Shown: piece after piece, positions 37,636 through 45,948 of the stretch | How the letters are laid out: the number at the start of each line of letters is the position of its first letter | Numbering within the stretch: position 1 is the stretch's first letter | Notes under the pieces: model-generated | Told to the model about the DNA's origin: nothing | Database searches by the model: none | Seen by the model: only the letters and a program-made list of their open reading frames with translations | NCBI GenBank assembly: GCA_902763805.1 | Contig: CACWTN010000005.1 | Coordinates: 301,784 to 365,783, forward strand | Length of the DNA stretch: 64,000 nucleotides | Direction: 5' to 3' | From: an uncultured bacterium | GTDB lineage: Bacteria > Cyanobacteriota > Vampirovibrionia > Gastranaerophilales > Gastranaerophilaceae | Translations under genes and position numbers: made by a program

Positions 37636-39051
37636 ATGATTCCGGCAATAAAACCAACAGATAAATATACAAAAATCACACCTAAAATAAAACATAAAGC
37701 GATACTGCCTCTTATTGCAATGCCAATAGTAGCATACGCATATTCAGCAAGCAAAAGAGAATCTATATTTGCCACAAAAATCGCCCAGGAAAAAAACTCG
37801 ATGGGCAAACCTTTTACAAAGAATTTAGAAGATCATAAAAAACAATTACAAAAAGCCGGAGTTAAAGATAGTGAGATTAGCAAATATTTAAATTCAAGCG
37901 GAAATTACAATACAGAAGGTGAAGCAATTCTAAAAAAAGGTAAAAAACAAAGTACGTTTAAAGGTTCACCAGACGAAACATCATCAGAAACAACAAGCTT
38001 GAACGACACAACAGATTTACAGGAAACACAGGCTTTAGAAGAAAGCGACGTAAGCATTTCTCCGGAAATGACTGATATTGATGACAGCTTGACGGATTTG
38101 CCTGAAATTAAAGCAATAGACCGTACAATACAAATTGTTGATACAATTCTTGATAATCCTTTGCTGATTGGTTTGGCAGCCGAGATGTTGCCCGTGGTAA
38201 GATTTTTAAAACCTGCCACAGACCTGTTTCATGGCGATTTTGACAAATCTCTGGCCGGCATAATATCCAGAGGAATTGATATTGTCATTACTCCGCTCAA
38301 ACTTACCGCAGGATCTGTTCAGGGACTGGTTGAAGCCTTTAGCAATTCCGAACCGAAGAATAAAATAAAAACTTTCTATGGCGGGTTGAAAGACTTTTAT
38401 ACCTCCTGGGCTCAGGGAAGAGATGATATGGAAGATGAATTCTTAGGCAGAGCAACAAAAGCAGAAAAACTGGAAAATTTACGTAAATACAAAGAAGAAT
38501 TAATTAAACAAAAAAAACAAATGCTCGCTGACAGGTATAAACCAAAACCCGAATTTGCAGATCCAATCAAACCGCAGGCAAGCATTAAAGAAAATCCGCT
38601 GAACAACCTTGATGACCGTATAACAGCGGAAAGAAAATGTTTTAAAGAATTGCTGGAAAAACTTCAGGCATTAAACCCAGATATGAACTTATCTGAATAC
38701 AATACTTATAACACCTGGGGTTCTTCAAAATTAGCCAAAAAAGCAAGAAAAATTGAAGAAAAAATAAAGGCAGAAAATGATAAAAAAGGTATACACGAAG
38801 ATTTTGTACCTTTCAGCATAAAACTGAAACAAATAAAAACAGCGGATTTAAAAAACAAATTCCAAAACCTGCTTACAGAATATCAAAATTGTGACCCTAA
38901 CGCACAAATTTCCGATTATGACGGCTGGGAAAACTGGAATACGGACGAGTTAAAACAAAACATAACAGCTCTTGCCGACATTGTAGATGCCGCTAAAAGA
39001 AATCCTGAAAACACATTTTTCAGATTTCATCATTTACCCTTACGGAAATGA
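37636..39051 (+). CDS. Large lineage-specific protein with duplicated helical module
   Basis: 471 residues. One possible membrane helix lies near residues 20-38 (KAILPLIAMPIVAYAYSAS). Residues 68-102 (HKKQLQKAGVKDSEISKYL, then NTEGEAIL) repeat the C-terminal motif of the protein at 35643. A Thr/Ser/Asp-rich linker, a hydrophobic block (170-235), and two related units follow: ELLEKLQALNPDMNLSEYNTY (about 335-378) and NLLTEYQNCDPNAQISDYDGW (about 407-451), each with a W/N-rich turn. Its 3' end overlaps the opposite gene at 39030 by 22 bp. No function recognised. Confidence 0.6.
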   Translation: MIPAIKPTDKYTKITPKIKHKAILPLIAMPIVAYAYSASKRESIFATKIAQEKNSMGKPFTKNLEDHKKQLQKAGVKDSEISKYLNSSGNYNTEGEAILKKGKKQSTFKGSPDETSSETTSLNDTTDLQETQALEESDVSISPEMTDIDDSLTDLPEIKAIDRTIQIVDTILDNPLLIGLAAEMLPVVRFLKPATDLFHGDFDKSLAGIISRGIDIVITPLKLTAGSVQGLVEAFSNSEPKNKIKTFYGGLKDFYTSWAQGRDDMEDEFLGRATKAEKLENLRKYKEELIKQKKQMLADRYKPKPEFADPIKPQASIKENPLNNLDDRITAERKCFKELLEKLQALNPDMNLSEYNTYNTWGSSKLAKKARKIEEKIKAENDKKGIHEDFVPFSIKLKQIKTADLKNKFQNLLTEYQNCDPNAQISDYDGWENWNTDELKQNITALADIVDAAKRNPENTFFRFHHLPLRK

Positions 39052-39314
39052 CCGATGGCTGCGGCGAGCAGAGCAATGATACCGCAAATTGTAAAATAAC
39101 GTTTAAGATTGAACTCATGTTTTTCCTTCTCCTTTACTGCACCTTCATATATATCTGTATTAATCGCACGCATTTTTTTCGTCGCTTCCTCATCGGAAAA
39201 CGGCTTTTTCTGAGGCAGAACCAAATGTAAATCATTCGGGTCAACCTTTGGGCGTTTAACCTTCATATTTGTTGAGGTATGTGCCTCAAGATTATATGTA
39301 TTCACTTCACTCAT
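39030..39314 (-). CDS. Small tail-anchored membrane protein
   Basis: 94 residues: a polar N-terminal part and a single hydrophobic helix at the C-terminus (YFTICGIIALLAAAIGHF) followed by RKGK, the pattern of a tail anchor. It begins 1 bp after the GNAT gene stop and should be co-transcribed with it. Its 3' end overlaps the convergent gene at 37636. Function unknown. Confidence 0.6.
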   Translation of the reverse strand: MSEVNTYNLEAHTSTNMKVKRPKVDPNDLHLVLPQKKPFSDEEATKKMRAINTDIYEGAVKEKEKHEFNLKRYFTICGIIALLAAAIGHFRKGK

Positions 39315-39315
39315 A

Positions 39316-39984
39316 TCAGAAAAGTTCTCCGTAATGTATTAGTTTATTAAGCCGATTTTTCGGCAGATACATCATGCCTATTTGAGCAGGGATATCCGGC
39401 ATATTATTCCTCAGACACTCCTCCATGACTTCATTACTCTTAGGATCTATAAACCTGAATCCAAGTTTATAGAAGAATAACGCCGGCGACGCCTCCTTCA
39501 TCATCGGAGCCGAAAAAGTCACAATACGCCCCTGCGCTCGGGAATCAAACATCGCCTTCTCGGCAAGTTGTTTTAATGCCTCCGTTCCCTGTCCGCACTT
39601 GGGTTTCGCAGCCTGAATGTAATCTATAATATAACAGTTTTTTAAATACTTCGTTTTCCGTTTATACGTTCGCGGAGTATACAGTACGGGCGATTCTTTA
39701 GATACGAAAAAGTTTCCGCCGCCTCCATTATCCGCATATTGACTGTACTTACCCTTATATTCAAATTCTTCTTCCACTATATCGACATAGTCATCATCAA
39801 TTTCGCCCGGAATAACAATATTATCACCGCGCTTTATTTTTTTAACCCGTAAAATCGCCTTTTCCTTCAGCTGAGGCGTTTTAAACCCCAGTATCGCCGG
39901 CATACTCATGCTTGTCACAGACGGCGTCGCCTTAGCAACACTCATCTGAGGACGCAAGTCCATAGTCGTGATGTTGTTAATCAT
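39316..39984 (-). CDS. GNAT-like acetyltransferase with LGFKT leader
   Basis: 222 residues. The C-terminal half shows GNAT features: KPKCGQGTEALKQLAEKA (the acetyl-CoA loop, Q-x-x-G-x-G/A type), then ASPALFFYKLGFRF, the typical strand-helix end. The first 36 residues are a leader ending in F34-K35-T36. The substrate is unknown. An AGATAGGT ribosome-binding site precedes the ATG, within a short direct repeat of AGGTTAGATA. Confidence 0.6.
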   Translation of the reverse strand: MINNITTMDLRPQMSVAKATPSVTSMSMPAILGFKTPQLKEKAILRVKKIKRGDNIVIPGEIDDDYVDIVEEEFEYKGKYSQYADNGGGGNFFVSKESPVLYTPRTYKRKTKYLKNCYIIDYIQAAKPKCGQGTEALKQLAEKAMFDSRAQGRIVTFSAPMMKEASPALFFYKLGFRFIDPKSNEVMEECLRNNMPDIPAQIGMMYLPKNRLNKLIHYGELF

Positions 39985-40091
39985 ACCTATCTAACCTATA
40001 TTTATCTAACCTTAAATATATAAAGTAATTCTTCTCTGAAAAATTGCTTTTTTATAATGAGTAAAAAACATGTTGTTACAAAAGTTAACAA

Positions 40092-40862
40092 TTATTTTTT
40101 AAAATATTCTTTTAATTTTTCCATCGGACTATCAGGACCGTATTCCGCCTTGAATCTTGCATCAACAAAACGGTAACCTATAAATTTACCGGAATCATCT
40201 CTTTCGATTTCAAATTTTGTATGTAATGTTTGCGTTTTTCCTTGACCATCTTTTATTCTTCTGGGGTAATAATTAACATAATCAAAACCGTCATGATTAT
40301 ATTTATAAAGAGCAGCTCTGTATTCCGGAGTTTCTGCCTCTTCTGATGGAACACCTTTTTCTAAAAGCGTCTTTTTTATTCTCTTCTGCTTTCCGAGTTC
40401 TTTCCCAAATTTTTCATCAAAATCAGCAACATTATGTCCTGTTATTATATATGATGTCGGAGAAAAACAATCTGTCGAACCATAGTATGCATTATAGTAT
40501 GACCTTCTTTTCGGACACAGTCTGTAATCAACATCTACAGAAGCAATATATGTTCTGAATTTTTGAGCTGGAACATCTAATATTTCGTACAAACTTTTTA
40601 ACTTTCTTTTTATACCTCTTAGCTCTTCCTCTCCAATATTCTTTTTATTCATCTTATCTTCTAATTTTTTTACTTCTGTCAAAGTTTCTTTAATTGATTT
40701 GCGTAAAAAATTAAGAATTTTTTGCTGAAAATCTTCAACGACCGCTTTTTCACCAACAGGTGCATAACTTCCCCCTGCTTCGGCTACCCAATGAACAACA
40801 GGGAATGTTGATTTAAAATTTCTTTGTTGGTATTGATAATTGTTAGTTTGCAGAATTTTCAT
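40092..40862 (-). CDS. Lineage-specific protein with RNFKS leader
   Basis: 256 residues from ATG 40862, giving the leader MKILQTNNYQYQQRNFKS (F16-K17-S18). The frame is open to 40931 but the upstream part covers the promoter and the GGGGTAAATG element, so the shorter start is preferred; ATG 40880 is the alternative. The middle is a coiled-coil-like stretch (LTEVKKLEDKMNKKNIGEEEL); Tyr-rich parts follow (KRRSYYNAYYG). No known family. Confidence 0.6.
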   Translation of the reverse strand: MKILQTNNYQYQQRNFKSTFPVVHWVAEAGGSYAPVGEKAVVEDFQQKILNFLRKSIKETLTEVKKLEDKMNKKNIGEEELRGIKRKLKSLYEILDVPAQKFRTYIASVDVDYRLCPKRRSYYNAYYGSTDCFSPTSYIITGHNVADFDEKFGKELGKQKRIKKTLLEKGVPSEEAETPEYRAALYKYNHDGFDYVNYYPRRIKDGQGKTQTLHTKFEIERDDSGKFIGYRFVDARFKAEYGPDSPMEKLKEYFKK

Positions 40863-40894
40863 ATTATCATTAAACCCCATAAAAATATTTTTTG
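40863..40894 (-). promoter_or_regulatory. Shared leaderless-type promoter, copy 4
   Basis: CAAAAAATATTTTTATGGGG starts 32 bp before ATG 40862; TTTAATGATAAT follows up to the ATG, with a TAAT-type -10 at the right distance for an mRNA beginning at the start codon. Confidence 0.5.
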
Positions 40895-40897
40895 CTA

Positions 40898-40907
40898 GGG
40901 GTAAATG
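40898..40907 (+). repeat. Intergenic GGGGTAAATG element, copy 2
   Basis: Exact 10-mer between two divergently directed leaderless-type promoters, followed by TAGGG. Confidence 0.5.
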
Positions 40908-40928
40908 TAGGGAGAGGAGATATATCAG

Positions 40929-40960
40929 CAAAAAAATTTTTTACAGGTTTATAATGTAGT
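40929..40960 (+). promoter_or_regulatory. Shared leaderless-type promoter, copy 5
   Basis: CAAAAAAATTTTTTACAGG starts 32 bp before ATG 40961, then TTTATAAT (-10, TATAAT at 40950-40955) and five bases before the ATG. This is the best example for an mRNA starting at the A of the start codon. Confidence 0.6.
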
Positions 40961-41308
40961 ATGAACATACAAAAAACAAACATATCTTTCGGTGAAAAAT
41001 ATCCGACCGCAAAAGTATTAGAAATCACAACTAAGAAAATTTTTGACCCTGACGGTGTAACAGGTTATATAGAAACCCTGAAAAAAATTCATGGAAATGT
41101 TCCGAGATATACAGGACATCAGGGGTACAGAAAATATGCAGACGAAGTAAGCGAAAAAATACTTGCCAAATATCCTAAACTGGCTCAGGCAACAAAGGAC
41201 ATTCTGGATATCGCAAACCGTTGCAGAAGTCCGTTTGCCAAAGATTTAAATGTCATGGTACAACCCGTTTTGGACAGGTTTGGCAAAGAAATTGATATAG
41301 TTATATAA
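40961..41308 (+). CDS. Lineage-specific small protein with ISFGE leader
   Basis: 115 residues. It opens MNIQKTNISFGEKYPTAKVLE (F10-G11-E12). The remainder is helical and basic (YADEVSEKILAKYPKLAQATKDIL). There is no ribosome-binding site; TATAAT stands five bases before the ATG. The 3' end overlaps convergent truB by 8 bp. Function unknown. Confidence 0.65.
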   Translation: MNIQKTNISFGEKYPTAKVLEITTKKIFDPDGVTGYIETLKKIHGNVPRYTGHQGYRKYADEVSEKILAKYPKLAQATKDILDIANRCRSPFAKDLNVMVQPVLDRFGKEIDIVI

Positions 41309-42158
41309 AAACTTTTTCGCATTTAATTACGCCGTTTGTATTTCGGCTGACGGCAGATAATTGACTGTTTCGGGTCAAAAGAATAATTCCGTCAGGCAAA
41401 GTCTGTGACGGGTTAATCGGGTTACCGTGCGAAACTTTTTCAAACTCATCATCTGTAAGTTCATACTTAGGGTAATCAAGGTAAACTAACGGAGAAATAA
41501 GATTTTTTTCCACCTGTTCTTTTGTTTCCAAATCTTCTAATTTAATCGTTTCGTCTATTCCGAAATTTCCTGCCTGAACTCTTAAAAGTTTAATCAAATG
41601 TCCGTACGTACCAAGCATTTCTCCCAAATCATTCGCTATCGAACGGATATATGTACCCTTAGAGCAGGCAATATAAAGCTCAAGCCGACGGATTTCTTTG
41701 TCGTAATTCAAAATCTTTAATTCATGAATACATACCCTTCGGGGTTCAATTATTACTTCTTCGCCCTTTCGAGCGTATTCATAAAGTTTTTTCCCGTTTA
41801 CTTTTATCGCAGAATAAACAGGAGGAAGCTGTTCAATATCACCCCTGAAGTTTTCAAGAGCCATCTCTATTTCTTCAGAACTCACTGTTTTATCTGAATA
41901 TTTTACTCCTTCGCCTTCTATATCGTAAGTCGTGGTTGACATTCCAAGCTGAACCGTACCAACATAAGCCTTGTCGTCTTTTAAATATTCAATAAGCCTT
42001 GTTGCCTTGCCTATACAAATCGGAAGAACACCTTCCGCAAAAGGATCAAGCGTTCCCGTGTGTCCGATTTGTTTTATCTTTGTAACCCGTCTTAAAATTG
42101 CAACAACATCATGTGATGTTTTGCCTTTAGGTTTGTATACATTCAAAAATCCAAACAT
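41301..42158 (-). CDS. truB: tRNA pseudouridine(55) synthase
   Basis: 285 residues. Converts U55 of the tRNA T-arm to pseudouridine. Signature: FLNVYKPKGKTSHDVV at the N-terminus and the catalytic aspartate loop KIKQIGHTGTLDPFAEGVLPICIG (D about residue 39). YSAIKVNGKKLYEYARKGEE and CSKGTYIRSIANDLG also fit. The start overlaps the rbfA stop (TAATG), a common rbfA-truB arrangement. Confidence 0.97.
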   Translation of the reverse strand: MFGFLNVYKPKGKTSHDVVAILRRVTKIKQIGHTGTLDPFAEGVLPICIGKATRLIEYLKDDKAYVGTVQLGMSTTTYDIEGEGVKYSDKTVSSEEIEMALENFRGDIEQLPPVYSAIKVNGKKLYEYARKGEEVIIEPRRVCIHELKILNYDKEIRRLELYIACSKGTYIRSIANDLGEMLGTYGHLIKLLRVQAGNFGIDETIKLEDLETKEQVEKNLISPLVYLDYPKYELTDDEFEKVSHGNPINPSQTLPDGIILLTRNSQLSAVSRNTNGVIKCEKVFI

Positions 42159-42508
42159 TACTTAATCTCACCGCTTGAGATTTTGTTAATCAAATCAAGA
42201 ACTCTTGAACCTTCCTCAAGTGCGTCTGTGCAAACAAGTTTAATTTCGGGAGTAACACGCAAACGTATACGTTTTCCGACTTCGTAACGGATTTTGCCCG
42301 TATTGCGTTCCATAATCTCTTTATCTTTTTCAACCTGTTCGGGAGAACCAAGAACGCTGTAAATAACTTTTGCATAAGAGTTATCATGAGAAACTTCAAC
42401 GTCAACAACGGATACAACACCTTCAAGCCCTCTGATTTCTTTTCTTATAATGTCAGAAATATCTCTCATAAGTTCTTTTCTGACACGTTCGTTTCTTAAA
42501 GTTGTCAT
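42158..42508 (-). CDS. rbfA: Ribosome-binding factor A
   Basis: 116 residues. A KH-fold assembly factor for the 30S subunit. The N-terminal RNERVRKELMRDISDIIRKEI and the SHDNSYAKVIYSVLG strand are typical. GAAGGAGAAAAAGGT precedes the ATG, and a TATAAT -10 box lies about 35 bp upstream, so it has its own promoter besides possible read-through from the M16 gene. Confidence 0.94.
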   Translation of the reverse strand: MTTLRNERVRKELMRDISDIIRKEIRGLEGVVSVVDVEVSHDNSYAKVIYSVLGSPEQVEKDKEIMERNTGKIRYEVGKRIRLRVTPEIKLVCTDALEEGSRVLDLINKISSGEIK

Positions 42509-42588
42509 ACCTTTTTCTCCTTCTGTATAGCTAGTATTTATATTATAGCATAAACAGCGACAGAAATGCTAATATTATCCCTTTAATC

Positions 42589-45366
42589 CTAACCTTTCAG
42601 ACTGTCTAAAAATTCTTTGTTTGCATCAAGCGTATCCTGTGACGCAACAATGCTGTATATCGGTTTTTTAGAGAATATTTTTTGTGCTGCGTCAATTATA
42701 TCCTGTTTGGTTATCTTATCAACTTCATTATAAATTTTGTCCTTCAGCTCTATACCGTACGGAGAATTCATTCCTGCAGATAAAGCTTCTATTTTTGCAA
42801 GATTGCCCTCATTTTCCAGCAAATCTGCTTTCATAGAGCGTTTTGCATTTTCTAAATCTTCATCCGTAAACTTACCGTCAAGAAGCTCTTTAATCTGGCG
42901 GTTAAATCCGCTTATTGATTTTTGTACATTATCATAGCTGTATTCTCCGATTTTTTTGTTATCGGTAGTTGTCAGAATGTTTAGTGATAACTGCCCCTGA
43001 TTTCCGATACGTGAATAATTTGAGAATACAGAATATGCAAGATTTTCCTTTTCACGCAACACATCAAACAAACCAATGCTTGATGAAGAAAGAATAGAGT
43101 TCAGAACCTGAATTACTGCCATTTCTTTAATGCTGTTATCACGTTCAAATCTGAATACTTCAGAAATATCAGCCTGAGAGTTATAATTTGATGCTGTAAG
43201 TACGACAGGAGTTTTAATCTCCTTGTGTACTTCAAGAAGTCTGTAATTATTGGGTTCGACCTGAGGAAGACTGGATACGTTGCTCAGTATGTTATACTTA
43301 ATTTCTTTTTCGGCTTTTTCGGGAACATTTGCGGTAACAATTCCTCTTGAATTTTTGATTAAGTAATTGTGAAGCTCTTTAACATCATCCACTGTAATCT
43401 TATCAAGTCCCCTCATAATTTCATCACGTCTGAACAGGAACGGATTTAATATCGTATCTGCATCTTTCTGAAGCATATTTGCCGTTTTTGGTGTTCTTAA
43501 CATTCTGTCTTTTATACGGGCTGCTGCTACTTTGATATTTTTTTCGTTTATATTCGGATTAAACAAAAGTTCTTCCATTTTGTTTAACCCGAGTTTGTAA
43601 TTGCTGACATCACCGCTCATGCCGGCACTTATACCTGATTGTCCTGCATTTACAACTATTCTCAGATTATTTTTATCCTTAAACTCATTAAATTTATCAA
43701 CCGGCATATTCGGAGTGCCCATCGTGTAAATTTCACTCAGAATTTCCGCAACTCCGGCTTTTTTGGAATACGGAATATTATTCTTTAGTTCAAGTGATAC
43801 ATTAATATTATTCGTTTTGGTATTGTAAAAAGCTGTATCATAATTGTTATTCAGCCTGTATTCACTCATTGCAGCAGTATCAAGCGGAGTTCTCTTTGCT
43901 CCTTTAAAAGAAACTTTTTCTGATGTTTTTTCAGGATGAATAACAGTAATTGCACACTTTGAAACATCAAAATATTCTTTTACCGCTTTACTGAGTTCTT
44001 CAGGAGTTACGGAATCCAGAATTTCATTGTACTTAGTTATGTATTCAATATCATTATCCAAAACAGAATAGCCTATATTGTCATTAACGGAGGTTGAATG
44101 TTCCAATACAGATTCATTTTCCTGTTTTAACCGCTGTTTAAGACGTTCTGTTGTTTCGGCTGATATTTGCTTCTTATTTCCCAAATTATCAAATACTGTT
44201 TTAAGAACTTTTTCCGCATTATATTCCGCAGGTGCCATTGTCATAAACACAAATCTAGGGCTGTTTGGATTTGTAGAAATTTTTTCACTGCTTATTAATG
44301 GAAGTGAGTTATATTTTTTGAGTTTTGGTATAAGTCCTGCTTCATGAGAATTCAGATAAGTCGCAGCCAGTTCAAAAAGAATCTTGCCCCTTGTATCATT
44401 GTTTTTCGGGCCTGCAAAACCAATAACCGTTTCAGCAGAAGTTGTTTTATCCGATTTAAAATCTTTTCTGACGGTTATTTCTATCGGACTCATTTTTTCT
44501 TCAAATTTCTGACCTTTAGAAACTTTACGGGAGTTAAAATTCTTAGCAACAAGCTTTATTGTTTCTTCTGGATTGACATCACCTGTTATAACAATATTGG
44601 TATTATCGGGAGTATAGTACTTGTTATAATAATTAACCACATCTTCTCTTGTCAGGTTCTGAATATGTGCAACACTTCCGCCCACCAGTTCATCAGCAGG
44701 ATTTTTAACATTGAACAGCGTTCTTACGGTTTGGTCCATCGCAACTGTCTGTGGGTTATCAAGAATCATATTTATCTCAGAAGAAACTGGGCCTTTTTCC
44801 TTTTTAATCATGTCATCCGACAGTTTTAAATCTTCCGCCATAGCAGCAATAACCTTAATCTGAGTTTCAAGGTCTTTATTTTCAAGGAGCGGGGTTGAGT
44901 TAACATAATCGGTAATCGCATAGTTTGTACTTGCATTTGCCCAGCCGCCTAGTTTGTCAATCTTTTTAAAAGAATCGCCCTGTTTAAGTTCAATATGTCC
45001 GTTTTCACCGTTTGTTCCGTTAAATGCCATGTGTTCAAGAAAATGACTAATACCTTTAATGTCAGCCGTTTCATTCATAGAACCGACATTAACATAACTT
45101 TTTACAACAGCAGGTGAATTTTTCATCGGAACAATGGACACTCTGTATCCGTTAGACATTTTATAGCTGTGAAGCTCCAGTCCGTTGTCCAATTTGTCAA
45201 CAGATGTTTTTCTGTATTGTACAGGAACGTTTACCCCAAAATCAGGTGTCACATATCCAAGCTCTTTAATCTCTCTCTGCGTTTTTTGAGGCGTAACATT
45301 ATCAGGGGTCGTTTTATTTGCCCCCAGCGAATTAAATACAATATTATTTACACCTGAAACCTTCAT
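42589..45366 (-). CDS. M16-family (insulinase-like) metalloprotease with IVFNS leader
   Basis: 925 residues from ATG 45366; the frame runs 35 codons further upstream but that part reads as non-coding. The leader is MKVSGVNNIVFNS (F11-N12-S13), and no signal peptide follows, unlike many M16 proteases. The zinc motif HFLEH is at 108-112 (ISHFLEHMAFNGT), with the distal ligand E190 about 77 residues on. Two M16 halves are visible; the second lacks the zinc motif, as usual. It should degrade peptides or small proteins in a closed chamber. The ATG has no ribosome-binding site. Confidence 0.88.
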   Translation of the reverse strand: MKVSGVNNIVFNSLGANKTTPDNVTPQKTQREIKELGYVTPDFGVNVPVQYRKTSVDKLDNGLELHSYKMSNGYRVSIVPMKNSPAVVKSYVNVGSMNETADIKGISHFLEHMAFNGTNGENGHIELKQGDSFKKIDKLGGWANASTNYAITDYVNSTPLLENKDLETQIKVIAAMAEDLKLSDDMIKKEKGPVSSEINMILDNPQTVAMDQTVRTLFNVKNPADELVGGSVAHIQNLTREDVVNYYNKYYTPDNTNIVITGDVNPEETIKLVAKNFNSRKVSKGQKFEEKMSPIEITVRKDFKSDKTTSAETVIGFAGPKNNDTRGKILFELAATYLNSHEAGLIPKLKKYNSLPLISSEKISTNPNSPRFVFMTMAPAEYNAEKVLKTVFDNLGNKKQISAETTERLKQRLKQENESVLEHSTSVNDNIGYSVLDNDIEYITKYNEILDSVTPEELSKAVKEYFDVSKCAITVIHPEKTSEKVSFKGAKRTPLDTAAMSEYRLNNNYDTAFYNTKTNNINVSLELKNNIPYSKKAGVAEILSEIYTMGTPNMPVDKFNEFKDKNNLRIVVNAGQSGISAGMSGDVSNYKLGLNKMEELLFNPNINEKNIKVAAARIKDRMLRTPKTANMLQKDADTILNPFLFRRDEIMRGLDKITVDDVKELHNYLIKNSRGIVTANVPEKAEKEIKYNILSNVSSLPQVEPNNYRLLEVHKEIKTPVVLTASNYNSQADISEVFRFERDNSIKEMAVIQVLNSILSSSSIGLFDVLREKENLAYSVFSNYSRIGNQGQLSLNILTTTDNKKIGEYSYDNVQKSISGFNRQIKELLDGKFTDEDLENAKRSMKADLLENEGNLAKIEALSAGMNSPYGIELKDKIYNEVDKITKQDIIDAAQKIFSKKPIYSIVASQDTLDANKEFLDSLKG

Positions 45367-45527
45367 ACTTATATAAAAACATGTCTCTGTATGAAATTGC
45401 GTGATTAATAAGTTTTTGTAAAGAAAATTTAAAATAAACAAGGCTTTTGTATTACTCCCGAAATTAAACAAACAGGTAATTTATCGGAAGAATTATGCCT
45501 TTACAATTTTTATATGGAGATTTTGTT

Positions 45528-45839
45528 ATGGGAAAAAGTCAGAATAAATATTTAGAAATAAAAAACGTTAACAGAGATATTGTTAATTGGTTAGAAGATA
45601 TAGCCGAAGAAAACAACTGCCGTGTTGAGCGAAAAGAGTGGAAAAGCAAGTACAACAGTTATGTTGTATACGATTATGAACCGTTTTGTTCTGAAGGTTT
45701 TGAGATTAACCTCCTTTTCAGCTCTACGCAAATATCATACCTGAACTTTATTAAATATCTGTATAAAGAAAAACTTGCAACATTAGAATACCTGAACAAC
45801 TGCATAAAAATTCCTACAGTAAAAAACTATTCAATTTAG
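45528..45839 (+). CDS. Conserved-looking small protein, unknown function
   Basis: 103 residues from ATG 45528, chosen because GGAGA is 7 bp upstream; the frame is open from 45495. It reads MGKSQNKYLEIKNVNRDIVNWLEDIAEENNCRVERKEW and so on, an alpha/beta mix with many aromatic and charged residues. No known motif or signal peptide. Divergent from the M16 gene. Confidence 0.6.
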   Translation: MGKSQNKYLEIKNVNRDIVNWLEDIAEENNCRVERKEWKSKYNSYVVYDYEPFCSEGFEINLLFSSTQISYLNFIKYLYKEKLATLEYLNNCIKIPTVKNYSI

Positions 45840-45848
45840 TTTGGTTGT

Positions 45849-45948
45849 TGTATAATTAAGGAACATGCATTACATCAGTACGGAAAATGCATGGGTAAGT
45901 ATGTGGATATAAGAGCGGGGCGGAATATTCCCCTAAGGAAGTATAAAT
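45849..45948 (+). promoter_or_regulatory. Promoter and structured leader of the aminotransferase gene
   Basis: A TATAAT box around 45851 would start a leader of about 90 nt. It contains GCATT/AATGC arms and then AGAGCGGGGCGGAATATTCCCC (45912 onward), where GGGG and CCCC can pair just before the AAGGAAG ribosome-binding site. AGAGCGGGG...GAATATTC also occurs in the leader at 12636-12651. Not recognised as a known riboswitch. Confidence 0.35.

Noticed and set aside
44344-44829. 161-codon frame opposite the M16 protease gene
   Set aside because: Lies wholly within the well-supported M16 gene and reads as random cysteine/phenylalanine-rich sequence.
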